Positions 22,795-33,254 of a stretch of 64,000 nucleotides of DNA are shown here, one piece after another. The notes below the pieces were generated by a model. That model made no database searches and had not been told where the DNA came from. It saw only the letters and a list, made by a program, of their open reading frames with translations. Origin of the DNA: Tenrec ecaudatus (lineage: Eukaryota > Chordata > Mammalia > Afrosoricida > Tenrecidae); assembly GCF_050624435.1 (NCBI RefSeq), contig NC_134536.1:7940758-8004757 (forward strand). The letters run 5' to 3'. How positions within the stretch are numbered: the stretch's first letter is position 1; every line of letters begins with the position of its first letter. A program made the translations under genes and the position numbers.

Positions 22795-25525
22795 GTGTTG
22801 TCATGTTGGTTCTGCCTCATAGCGACCCTATGTACAAAAATCCATCTTGTAGGGAGCCTTCCTCTTTTTCAATTCCCCTCCACTTTACCAAGCATGATAC
22901 CCTTCTCCAGAGACTCTCCTCTCTTGAATACATGTCCAAAGTACAAGAGAAGAAATCTTGCCATCCTTGCCTCTAAGGAGCATTCTGGCTGTACGTCTTC
23001 CAAGACAGATTTGTTTGGTCTTTTGACAGCCCATGATATTATTTGCCAAATATTCTTCAAATGCAATGATTTTTCTTCAGTCTTTCTTATTCAATGTCCA
23101 ACTCTCACATGCATAAGAAGAGGCAACTGAAAATACCATGGCTTGGGTCAAGCACATCTTAGACCTCAAATTAGCATCTTTACCCTTCAACGTTTTAACG
23201 AGGTTTTGCGCAATAGATTTACCCAAAGCAGTTCATCATTTGATCTCGTGACTGCTGCCTCCGTGAGCATTGATTGTGGTCCAAGCAAGATTAATTCCTT
23301 GACAACTTCAGTCTTTTCTCCATTTATCATGGTGTTACCTATGGGTCCAGTTGTGCTGATTTGGGTATTCTTTACATGGAGGTGTGATCCAGGTAGCTGC
23401 TGGCCATCTAGCGGTCTTCCAAATTTCCTGGTATCAACGAGTAAGTCCTTCTATGTTTCATCATCTTATTGGAAGATTTCATTGGCTATTCCATCAATTT
23501 CCAGACACTTGGTTTTAGCTAAAGCTTTAGGTGCAGCCTGAACTTCTTCCTTCAGTACCACTGGCTCTTCCCATGCCGCCTCCTGAAATAGTGGAATGTG
23601 GACTAGTGCTAGTCTTTGTGGTACAGTACTTCTGTGTATTTTTTCATTTTCTTTTTTTATTAATCATTTTATTGTTGGGGGGCTCTTACAAATCTTATAA
23701 CAATCCACCATTCAATTGTATTAAGCACACTTGTACATATGTTGCCATCAACATTTCCAAAACATTTTCTTTATACTTGAACTCTTGGTATCAGGTCCTC
23801 TTTTCCCCCCTCCCTCCCCCATCCTCCTACCCTCGTGAATCTTTGATCAATTACATATTATTTCATCTTATTTTGATGCTTTCTGCCTAATTCAATATTT
23901 TGCCCATAGAATCTTTCAAGATTGCAACTTGAGGCTTGAATTTTCTTTCTTGAGTCCTTTCCATTTCAGATATGCTGAGTGTCTTCTTTTGGGGTGTAAC
24001 TCTAGGTCTCTGCACATTTCATTGTAATATTTTGCTTTGTCTTCTCAAGCAGCCCTTTGAAATTTTCTGTTCAGCTCTGTTGTAGCTCATTTCTTCCATT
24101 TGCCTTAGCTGCTCTACAAGTGGGAGCAAGTTTCAGAGTCTCTTCTGAAAGCCACTTGGATCTTTTCTTTCTTTTTAAGGACGTTTTGCTTTTTATATGA
24201 ATGATGTTCTTGATGTCCTCCCACAGCTCAGCAGATCTTCTGTCGTTAGTGTTCAGGGCAGTAAATCTGTTCCTGAGATATTCTATAAATTCATAGGGGA
24301 TAGACTGAAGGTCATATTTTGACTCTGTGGACTTCTCAGTTTCTTCAGCTTCAACTTGAACTTACATATGAGCAATCTGTTCCACTGTCAGCCCCGGGCC
24401 TGGTTTTAATTGCAGACATTTGAGCTTCTCCGTCGTCTCTTATCGCAGGTAGTCACTTTGATTTCTGTGTATTCCCTCTGGAGACGTCACATGTATAGTC
24501 CCCTTCTTTGAAAAAGATGAACGGGTCACTGAAAAAAAGTATTTACTGTAAGCAAGTCATGGGTCTTGCAAAATTCTATCACTCAATATCCAGCTTTGAT
24601 TCTATCACCAGCACCATACTTTCCAACTACTGTTCCTTCCTCTTTATTTCCAACTTTTGCATTTCAATTGCCAAAATTATCCATGTGTTTTGATTGCACA
24701 TTTGATCAATTTCAGACTGAAGATGTGGGTAGAATTCTTCAATTTTTGCATCACTAGCTTTAGTGGTCGATGCAAAAAAATGGAATGTTTTGTTGATTAG
24801 ATTTCCTCATATGCAGATAGACTTTATCCTATCACAGAGAACATTGTACTTTAAGATAGATCTTGAAACGTCCTTTCTGATAAGTGTACAGCCATTCCCC
24901 TTGATTATCATTCCTGGCATAGGAAACATGATTTTCTGATTCAAAATGATCGATATCAGTCCATTTCAGCTCCTAACATTTAAAATATCAATCTTTATCC
25001 ATTCCATTTCATTTTTAATGACTTCCAATTTTCCTAGGTTCCAAAGTTTACATCCTAAGTTCCAATAATTAATTGGTGCTTGCAACTATTTCTTCTCGTT
25101 TTTGAGTCGTGTCCCATCAGCAAATGAAGGCTTTGCTCCTGCAGGCTTTACTCCATCCAGGTCATGACGGTAGATACTACTTTGAGAAGCAGTTCTTCCG
25201 CAGTCATATTTTCAGTGACTTCCGACCTGAGGGACTCATCTTCTGGCACCATCTCTCACAATGCTCTGTTTCTCTTCATTGGGTTTTCCATAAGTGACAA
25301 TGTTTTTGAAGCTATCCCTGAGGTCAATGGTTAATTCCTCCAAAGTGGACAGCCTAGCGCTCCTTTGTCATCTGTTCTTAGTCTGGAAGCTCTGCTGAAA
25401 CCTGTTCACTTTGGGTGGCCCTGCTGCCATTTGAAATTCCAGCAACATAGCTGTAGCATCACAGCAACACACAAGCCACCACCACCCCGCCCCTATGACA
25501 AATTGACAGACGCGTGAGAGAGGAA
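22795..25525 (-). mobile_element. Long RTE/BovB-type LINE, reverse, nearly complete but broken
   Basis: The 3' tail is at the left (TTGGTTCTGCCTCATAGCGA), followed in reverse by the whole order seen in the other fragments: AAGCATGATACCCTTCTCC, GGAGCATTCTGGCTGTACG, TAAGAAGAGGCAACTGAAAA, ATGGGTCCAGTTGTGCTG, and at the right GATTATCATTCCTGGCATAG to ACAAATTGACAGACGCG. About 2.5 kb after removing the insert, close to a full RTE of about 3 kb. The minus-strand protein is broken by many stops. An L1 tail splits it at 23650-23862. Confidence 0.7.
23650..23862 (-). mobile_element. L1 3' tail inserted in RTE, reverse
   Basis: Reads AATCATTTTATTGTTGGGGG, then CTTATAACAATCCACCATTC: the reverse of the L1 tail. 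The RTE text resumes with TTTGATGCTTTCTGCC. A degenerate TTTCATNTTNTTTT-like repeat flanks the insert. Confidence 0.65.
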
Positions 25526-25584
25526 GTGTGAGAATCAGCCTGCTGTTGAGCAAAATACTAGAAATGGAAGATTAAGTTCCTTAA

Positions 25585-25790
25585 AAATCTAAACTGTAAC
25601 AGCCCCCTCTCAGGCCGTAATCTGTAAGGATGGTCTAACTCATGAGGCAAGTCGGGCCAATGAGATAGGCAGTGGAGGGCTGACAGCCCCTGGCTACAGT
25701 TGGATAGCCAGTGATGTTCTGATCATCCCCTGGGGAAAACATAGATTGTTTCCTGTTGGCCTTGGTCAACAAACAGACTTTGAACTATTC
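25585..25790 (+). mobile_element. Possible LTR fragment, same family as 14985
   Basis: Opens TGTAACAGCCCCCTCTCAGG, and the preceding 50 bases resemble those before 14985. Assigned by this similarity only. Confidence 0.35.
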
Positions 25791-27055
25791 ACAGGCTCTT
25801 CTCTTTTTTGTCCTTGGTTTTTTTGTTGTTGCTGTTTTGTTTTATTTTGCTGCTTTGTTTGCTCTGTCTGGTTTTTTGTGCATATTATTATCTCTGCAGG
25901 TCTATCTAGATAAGATAGGCGGATAAACAATCTGGAGGAGAAAACAGAGACCAACGGTTGGAGGAGGAAGGGACATGGAAGAGGGGGAGGTGGGGGGAAG
26001 AAAGTGGTGCTAACAAACGTCCCAGGGACGAGGGAACAAGTAATCCAAAATCGATGGAGGTGAGGATGGTGTAGGAGGCCTGGTAGAGTTTGATCAAGGG
26101 CAATGTAACTGAGAGGAATTACTGAACTCAAAATGAAGGATGAACATGACAGTGGGACAAGAGGAAAGTAAAAGGAAATAAAGAAAGGAACTAGGAGGCA
26201 AAGGGCATTATAGAGGTCCACATATAGGCATGTACATATGTAAATATATTTATATATTACAATGGACAAATAGGTCTTTGTGCATATATTTATAGGTTTA
26301 GTATTAAGGTAGCAGATGGACAGTGGGCCTCTACTCAAGCACCCTCAATACAAGAACACTTTGTTAAAAAATGATGGGATCAGGTATCTGGCATTAAAGA
26401 ACAAAAAATCATATCATTGTGAATAAGGGGGAGTGCAGAGTGGAGACCCAAAGCCCATTTGTAGACAACTGGACAGAAGGGTCACAAGAAAAAGATGAGT
26501 CAATCAGGCTGCAGTATAGCACCAATGAAGCATACAACTTTCTGCTAATTCTTTAATGTTTCCTTTCTCCCACTATCATGATCCCAATTCTACCTAACAA
26601 ACCGGGCTAGACCAGAGGATGTATACTGGTACAGATCAGAGCTGGAAACACAGGGAATCAGGATGGATAGACCCTTCAGGACCAATAATGAGAGTAGAGA
26701 TACCAGGAGGGGAAGGGGAAGGTTAGGAAGAAAGGGGGAACCGATCACAATGATCTAAATATAACTCCCTCCCTGGGTTTCGGACAACAGAAAAGTGGTT
26801 GAAGGGAGACATCAGATAGTGTAAGACATGAAAAAAAAAAATATATATATATATAAATTATCAAGGGTTCATGAGCAATGGAGGGTAGGGGAGGGAGGGA
26901 AAATGAGGAGCTGATATCAAGGGCTCAAGCGGAAATAAAATGTTTTGAGAATGATGATAGCAACAAATGTACAAATGCTCTTGACACAATGATCTGTGTA
27001 TGGATTGTGATAAGAGTTGTATGATCCCTCAATAAAAATTATTTTTTAAAAATAC
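25791..27055 (+). mobile_element. L1 3' UTR, about 1.26 kb, with polyA signal
   Basis: From the T-rich start through GAGGAGAAAACAGAGACC, ACCGATCACAATGATC, AACAGAAAAGTGGTTGAAGG and TTATCAAGGGTTCATGAGC to CCCTCAATAAAAATTATTTT and an A-rich end. No coding part is attached. A (TA)n lies at 26838-26857. Confidence 0.7.
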
Positions 27056-27660
27056 ACTTGAAAGGAAGCAGGCCAAGAAGAGAACTACCTCCCCCTGGAG
27101 TCAAAGCCAGTCTTCACTAGCATCTGCCGCAGGTCCAGGTGCAGTTAGTTCTGTGCCAGCATCCCAAGGCTGCTCTTATCGCTATGGAAACTCCTCAACA
27201 CAGAAAGTAAGAGGATAGTCAGAGCGGTCTCCAGAATTCTTTAATCATGTACTCTTATCTCTAACAACAAAAAACCCAGGATGTGCATACTTGTTTATAA
27301 ATTATGAACATATGGAGCATGTTCTAATTAATATATCACGTACATTATGAAACCTGAAAGTAGAAAGTTTAAAGAATAAGAAAGGGAAAGTTCTATTTTC
27401 TTAACAAACATCAATGTATGTCTTCGTTTTTAGCACAAGCGTGATCCATAAGTGAAGTAAATAGTCACTGACTTGGAATGCTTTTAGGGAGCACTCAGAG
27501 GGTGCTGCTTGTCCGCCACTCCCCAGCCAAATGCCAGAAATTCCATGAAAAATCATGTCAGGTACGATGAAAGGGTGAAATCATTATGGCATTGAGCCAA
27601 GGATATCAGAAAAACGCACAGCCTCCTTGTTCAATGATCCTTTCTTATAATTTTTCCATA
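27056..27660. other. No gene recognised
   Basis: AT-rich DNA without recognised repeat or exon. Confidence 0.35.
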
Positions 27661-27665
27661 GGCCA

Positions 27666-27690
27666 GACACACACACACACACACACACAC
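27666..27690 (+). repeat. (AC)n microsatellite
   Basis: About 12 AC units. Confidence 0.95.
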
Positions 27691-27957
27691 AGTAGACAAA
27701 GCAGCTCAGTGCATAAGCTACTCAACTTTGGGAGATGGAGCTTTGATCCAAAGACCTGGGAGAACATGATCCTGAATGCTCCCCCCATTGCCAGAAGGCT
27801 GAGCAGCTCCTCTATGTGGTTTCAGAAACAGCCCTTCTTCCTCCAGATGGGTGTAGCCCCACACCAGAGGGGCAGGGTGTGGGAAACGCACAGCACAGGG
27901 AACAAAACATACAACTGTCCCCAGGGGGCACGGAATGGAAGCCTCAGGGGAGGGGAG

Positions 27958-28160
27958 GAGACAAACTCACTGCCATTGCATTGATGTCAACTCATAGGGA
28001 GACGTTACAGGGCAGGGTAGACCTGCCCTATGGGTTTCCCAGATTGAAACTCTTTATGGGAGTAGAAAGCCCTGTCTTTCTCAAGAGATTCAGCTGGTGG
28101 TTTTGAACTGGATACCTGTGGATCACAGCCCAACACGTCACCACACCACTAGTGCTCCTA
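27958..28160 (-). repeat. AfroSINE copy, reverse
   Basis: ACTCACTGCCATTGCATTGA, then ACCTGCCCTATGGGTTTC, AGTAGAAAGCCCTGTCTTTC and GGTTTTGAACTGGATACC. Confidence 0.85.
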
Positions 28161-28258
28161 CCCTAGAACCAAAGCAGCCTGCCACTGACTTGATTTCTAG
28201 ATCAAATGTAATGAGACATGTGATTGTTACCATCTGTGTTAAGCCAAGCTGTCTACAA

Positions 28259-28471
28259 CAGGGGTTCACAAACTTGGGCTCTTGAGCCATATGCGGGCGG
28301 CTCTTTGGGTATGTACATGGGGCTTTGAAGTGAAAGTGAAAAAAAATTAAGGATATTATACAAATAATCCTGATTTCATCTGTTAAAAAATATGTGTATG
28401 ACTTTTGAACAATTTAAAAATTGTTGAGGGACAGGATTGGCTCCTCCGTCTCAAGAGTTTGCTGGCCCCTG
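28259..28471 (+). mobile_element. hAT-type MITE, second family, with 8-bp target duplication
   Basis: 213 bp. Ends CAGGGGTTCACAAACTT and GTTTGCTGGCCCCTG are imperfect inverted repeats. Flanks GTCTACAA (28251-28258) and GTCTAGAA (28472-28479) match 7 of 8, typical of hAT insertion. The inside is AT-rich with no transposase frame. It is not SPIN: the terminal and internal text differ. Confidence 0.75.
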
Positions 28472-28519
28472 GTCTAGAAAAAGAGACCCATGGACCCGAG
28501 TTGGACCGGCTTCCTACTT

Positions 28520-28592
28520 CTCTAGCAGTCAGTCTCGGAAACCCACAGGGTCGCAATGAGCAGCATCAACTCAATGGCAATGAGTCCAATGT
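28520..28592 (+). repeat. AfroSINE partial copy
   Basis: Only the 3' half: AGTCTCGGAAACCCACAGGG, then GCATCAACTCAATGGCAATG. Confidence 0.6.
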
Positions 28593-28621
28593 TTGGGTTT
28601 CATTCCATATACAGAAGAAAA

Positions 28622-28668
28622 ATACGTGTGTGTGTGTGTGTGTGTGTACAAACACACACACATATGTA
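28622..28668 (+). repeat. (TG)n/(CA)n inverted microsatellite pair
   Basis: GTGTGTGTGTGTGTGT followed by ACAAACACACACACATATG, a self-complementary pair able to fold back. Confidence 0.85.
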
Positions 28669-29822
28669 CACAAAGAAATATAAAACAGAGGAAAACCTTA
28701 AGCAAAAAGAAAGTGGAAAATATTCAAAACTGAAACAAATTTTAAAAAGGGTCAAGCAGGAGAACAAATGATAATGTATTAAGTTTTCACGTAGTGACAT
28801 CTACAGACTTCCACTGTCCACTGCACTCCGTCTGAGAGAAAGGCTATTTGTGTCCCTGGTCAATCGTCAGAGAGGCTTAATCCACACGGGGACCCTGCGG
28901 ATGGCTTTCAGGCTTTCGCTGTCCCCCAGAGCCTTCTGCAAACCGGGTGCTCAGAATTTCAGCTCTGGAACTCCCTTGTCATCTGTAACAAGCACAATAG
29001 GGCTGATGAGGAACCACAGGAGCCCAGTTCAGAGGGAAACAAGGTCTCCCCTGGCAGGGCCTTATAGTAAGCAGGCCTGGTGCTCCTGCAAACATGAGCC
29101 AGAATGCTCAGAGGAGCTGGCTGCTCCCAGCATGATGAAAGGGGCCTTTCGACTTCACGAGCAAAAGCATCTGCTCCACTGAGGGAACTAAACTTAGAGC
29201 ACTTTCCCTTGGCTCGAGGCACCCTGAGAATGCTTATTCTCATGTCTCCACTTTCTCAGGCTGAGCCGGGGGGTTGGCCGACTTGCAGTGAACGCTGGGG
29301 TGATTTCCCAAGAGAACTGGTGACTGAGGGAAACCAGGGACTTCCTTAAGTGGGCCGATGCTGTGCCACCCTCCAAGGTGGGGGCATTGGAGGGGGGAGA
29401 CAGTGGGAAATCGTTATGTAACCCCACCCTGGTGGGCCACCCACAGAGCAGGTGGTCAAAGGGTGGAACGGGAATGACCCAGACCCCTGCCCCCTTGGTC
29501 TTGCCTTTGCATTCTTTCCCCCTGAAACAGGGTCACTAGCAGCCTGAACATGATGATCCCATGCTTCTCTTTAGGACAAAGGCAGGAAGGGCAGTGGCAG
29601 GAGAGTTCAAACTGGAATGGAAGGAGGAAGGGGGATCTGAGTCGGTGGGATCCCCAGTTAAGGCGAGTTACATTCAACTCAAGCTGAGCCGAGGCACACA
29701 CCCTGGAAGAGCTTGAGGGTGCACTTGCCTGCAGCTGGTGCTGACATCATGGCTGAGGCATGAGCAATGGCTGTGGGGTGGTCATGTCCAGGTCCACATG
29801 CAGCCCAGACATCATCTGCCTC
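28669..29822. other. No gene recognised
   Basis: Several 80-130 codon frames without recognisable domain. Nothing links them by splice sites. Confidence 0.35.
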
Positions 29823-29824
29823 TG

Positions 29825-30395
29825 CGGCTTCGTTATATGAGGGGCAATGATAATCATACCTCATCCAGCAACCCCAGTCAAGTTGAAAAGAGAAAACAAC
29901 AAATGTTGGCGAGGATGTGGGGAGGCTGGACCCCTCATACACTACAGAGGGAACTGTGAAATGGTGCAGCCACCGTGGCAAACGGTATGGCACTTCCTTT
30001 AAAAATGGAAAATAGATACATTCCTTGACCTCTATTGGTATATACCGTAGAGAGATGAGAGCCACGGCATGAATGGGTGTATGCGCACTGTGCTCCTCAC
30101 AGTACTGCTCACAGTGGCGGAACGATGGGAACAGCCTAAATGGTAACTATGCTCTAATAGACACACAAACTATGATATACAACTCACAGTGGACTACTAG
30201 GCGGCATTAAAGACCAGTGATGAATCCACAACCAGCTCATCGCACAGGTGAATCTGGAGGATATTATGCTGAGTAAAATTAGTCAATCACAACAGGGGAT
30301 AAAAAGTCAAGAATAGAGAGGGAGTAAAATGTGATACAAAACTCAACTTATAAAAGAAACAGTCTTACTGGTCCATGAGAAATGGGAGCTACCCA
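29825..30395 (+). pseudogene. L1 ORF2 C-terminal and 3' fragment
   Basis: AAATGTTGGCGAGGATGTGG, GGGAACTGTGAAATGGTGCA and ACGATGGGAACAGCCTAAAT match the order near the end of mammalian L1 ORF2 (cysteine-rich region). Many stops; non-functional. Confidence 0.75.
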
Positions 30396-30399
30396 CGAT

Positions 30400-30522
30400 G
30401 CTGTGGTTCTTAGTCATCCTTTAGGTGTGAAGATGGCACAGGACCAGGTGGTATCTTGTTCTGTTGTACACAGGATCGCAATGAGCCTGAACCAATTCAA
30501 CAGTGCCCAACAGCAACATAAA
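30400..30522 (+). mobile_element. RTE LINE 3' end, forward
   Basis: GAAGATGGCACAGGACCAGG, TTGTTCTGTTGTACACAGGA, TCGCAATGAGCCTGAACC, ending CAACAGCAAC. Confidence 0.75.
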
Positions 30523-30847
30523 GGGAACAATAACCCTGGGGAGATATGCACCCCTTAAAATAACTAACCATGAGCTTAAAAGAGCAGCATTACCCAAGGA
30601 CAGAACTCAGAAAGGAGGAATGGAGACAGGAAACCCAGGGAAGAAGTGGGGTAAGTGGTGTTCCATTGGGGAGATTGCAATCAGTCAGATGAAACAAAAT
30701 GTGTATCATGCATTGGATGGGAAGCTGGTCTGCTCTGTAGACCTCCACCCAATTCACAATAGAACGTTAAAAAGCAATGCTCACCTGGTAGGATTGCATG
30801 GTGGCCAACATGGGAAGTACTTAAATATAAATGCAAACGGAATACTA

Positions 30848-31026
30848 GTAGAGCAGTGCTTAAGCCCTGAGCTACCAAAGAAACCACAGCCACTCCATGT
30901 AAAATAGACGAAGTTCTGCTCCCATAAAGGTAGACTAGAACCTCAGAAACGCTATGGGGAAGTTCTGCTCTGTTCTATAGGGCTGCTCTTGGTCAGAACT
31001 GACTCAATGGCAGAGAGCTTAGTAAC
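30848..31026 (+). repeat. AfroSINE copy, forward
   Basis: Diverged head (GCAGTGCTTAAGCCCTGAGC) and a clear tail (GTTCTGCTCTGTTCTATAGG, CTGACTCAATGGCAGAGAGC). Confidence 0.7.
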
Positions 31027-31211
31027 TATAATTGTTCCTAGACGGTGTGGTGTACACAATAATAACCCCCCAAAGATACCCATATCCTAATGCCTGGAAG
31101 CCAAGAAGATGTTACCACCTGACAAGAGAAACTTTGCCCATGTGGATTGTGGTTGTTGAGATCAGTAATGAGCCTTGATCGACAAGGTGAGACCAATGTA
31201 ACACCAAAAAA

Positions 31212-31400
31212 ACAAACCAAACCCACTACCATAGCATCAACTCCGACGCTTCGTCAGCGACCTTGTAGGACAGAGCTGAAGGGTCCCCAGGGCTTTCCAA
31301 GGCTGTCAATCTTTACCGATTGGGTGGCCTCCTCATTCTTCTGAGAAGCAGCTGGTGTGTTCAAACTACCAGCCCTTCAGTTATCAGGCCAACTGAGAAC
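31212..31400 (-). repeat. AfroSINE copy, reverse
   Basis: CCAAACCCACTACCATAGCA, GACCTTGTAGGACAGAGCTG, then TTCAAACTACCAGCCCTTCA. Confidence 0.8.
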
Positions 31401-31599
31401 ATTTCCCAGCTATGGTCAGAAGGAAATGATTAAGGAGGAAAGACCAGCCACGATACTCAACACTCCTGGGTGTGAAGACAGTGCAGGCAAGCCCCCAAGG
31501 AATGTGGGGAGCCTCTAGAAGCACTACTAGCAGCCCCCCTCCCCACATTCTACAGATGACCCCTCCTCCCCCTCCTGGAGTTTGAGCATTACTGGTGGC

Positions 31600-32290
31600 C
31601 ATTTCCTGGGTTCCTCAAGCCCCCTGGCAACTCCCTGTACCCACTAATCACTGGCTCCAGACCATGCCCTCCACCACAGCCACCAGAAATTTCCTGTGCC
31701 CACTGGCTGTTTCTCGGGATCCCTGCACCTACCAGCTCCTTCCTATACCTGTAGACTGCTCTTCGGAGATTTCCACACCTGCCAGCTGTTTCCCATGCCC
31801 ACAGATCACTTCCCGGGCCCCTCATGTACACCGGCAGACTTCCACATCTGCAGGCCGCTTCCCTAGCTCCCCACGCCACCAGGTTACTTTCCTTGCCAAT
31901 TGGCCTCTGTCCCCCCACCTCCCAAGTACACAGGCTGGCTTTCCATGACTGCTAGCCTCTTCTTGGGCTCCATGAACCCACAGACTGCATCCTGCTCCTG
32001 CAGACTGAGTTCAGGGCCCCCACACACCCACTAGCCATTCCCCATGCCTACAGGACATTTCCTGGGCACCCCAAGTCCACTGGATGCTTCCTGCATCTTC
32101 AAGATGCATCCCAAACTCCCCAGGCCTGTTGGCCACATCTTGCACCCGCTAGCTGCTTCCTGAGCCCTCTATAACCCCCAGCTGCTTCCTGCATCTGGAC
32201 CACCTCCTGGCTCCCCACAACCACTGGTCACTTCCTGTGCCCATTAGCTGCTCCCTGGGCTCCCTACACCTGCTAACCCGATCTCCTAGA
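31600..32290 (+). repeat. Degenerate short tandem repeats forming the L1 5' UTR
   Basis: The motif CCCACTAGCTGCTTCCTGGG with variants (CCCACTGGCTGTTTCTCGGG, CCCGCTAGCTGCTTCCTGAG, CCCATTAGCTGCTCCCTGGG) recurs at least eight times, spaced very roughly 25-60 bases. It lies directly before ORF1. Internal promoter function is an inference from its place, as tandem monomers act as promoters in mouse L1. Confidence 0.6.
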
Positions 32291-32701
32291 AAAATGATGC
32301 CAAACTCCAGCAAAATGACATGCAGACAACAACCCACATGAGCCACTATAAGAAAGCAAGAGAAACAAACCGCAGTGCTGGAGGAGGACCCGAACCTCGT
32401 GACATTCATGGAAGAAGCAGCCTTTGAAGCACCACAGAAGGAAATCTTTAGTATGCTACTCAGAGCCACACAGGATATGAGGGAATCAATACAGGAAAAG
32501 GATGAAATAATAGAGAAGATAGAGTCCACATACCAAAGGGTAATACAAGAGTTAAGAGACAATGCAGCAGAAACAAAGACAGTAAAAGATATCACCAACA
32601 AGATGGAAGAAGTGGAGAACCGTATCAATGAACTTGAAGATAACCAAGCAGAACTCAATAACATGCAAGGCAATCAAACAAGCTAAAGAAGCTGAAGAAA
32701 A

Positions 32702-32875
32702 CCTGAGAACAGTATGAGTCCCCAATAAAATGATGTAAAAACAAAAGAAAGAAAGAAAACCTGAGAACAGTATGAGTCCCCAATAAAATGATGTAAAAAC
32801 AAAAGAAAGAAAGAAAACCTGAGAACAGTATGAGTCCCCAATAAAATGATGTAAAAACAAAAGAAAGAAAGAAAA
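32702..32875 (+). repeat. Three perfect 58-bp tandem units containing a micro L1 tail
   Basis: Units begin CCTGAGAACAGTATGAGTCC at 32702, 32760 and 32818. Each holds GTATGAGTCCCCAATAAAAT plus an A-rich tail, bounded by AAAACCTGAGAACA, which is also the ORF1 sequence on both sides. Confidence 0.95.
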
Positions 32876-32951
32876 CCTGAGAACAATAAAGAGAAACAAT
32901 ATCCAAATAACTGGGATATCAGAGTATAATGTCATAAAGAAATTAACAGCC

Positions 32952-33254
32952 GAGAGGGGAGGGAGGGGGGAAAAAAAGAGGACCTGATGCACAGAGCTTA
33001 AGTAGAGAGCAAATGCTTTGAGAATGATTGGGGCAGGGAATGTATGGATGTGCTTTATACAATTGATGTGTATATGTATGGATTGTGATAAGAGTTGTAT
33101 AAGCCCCTAATAAAATGTAAAAAAAGAAAAGGGGAAAAAAAAGAAAATGATTAGGGCAAAGAATGTACAGATGTGCTTTATACAATTGATGTATGTATAT
33201 GTATGGATTGTGATAAGAGTTGTATGGGCCCCTAATAAAATGTTTTTTTAAAAA
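32952..33254 (+). mobile_element. L1 3' tail, duplicated in tandem, with 16-bp target duplication
   Basis: Carries TACAATTGATGTGTATATG...CCCCTAATAAAATG twice (about 33022-33113 and 33144-33240). Target duplication AAAGAAATTAACAGCC at 32936-32951 and 33255-33270. Confidence 0.85.

Noticed and set aside
25766-26338. 190-codon minus frame
   Set aside because: Lies antisense within L1 3' UTR; Leu/Ser/Pro-rich by-product of the purine-rich UTR.
32149-32992. Minus frames with repeated FFLSFVFTSFYWG-type motif
   Set aside because: Translation of the 58-bp tandem repeats and the antisense of L1 ORF1; not a repeat protein.
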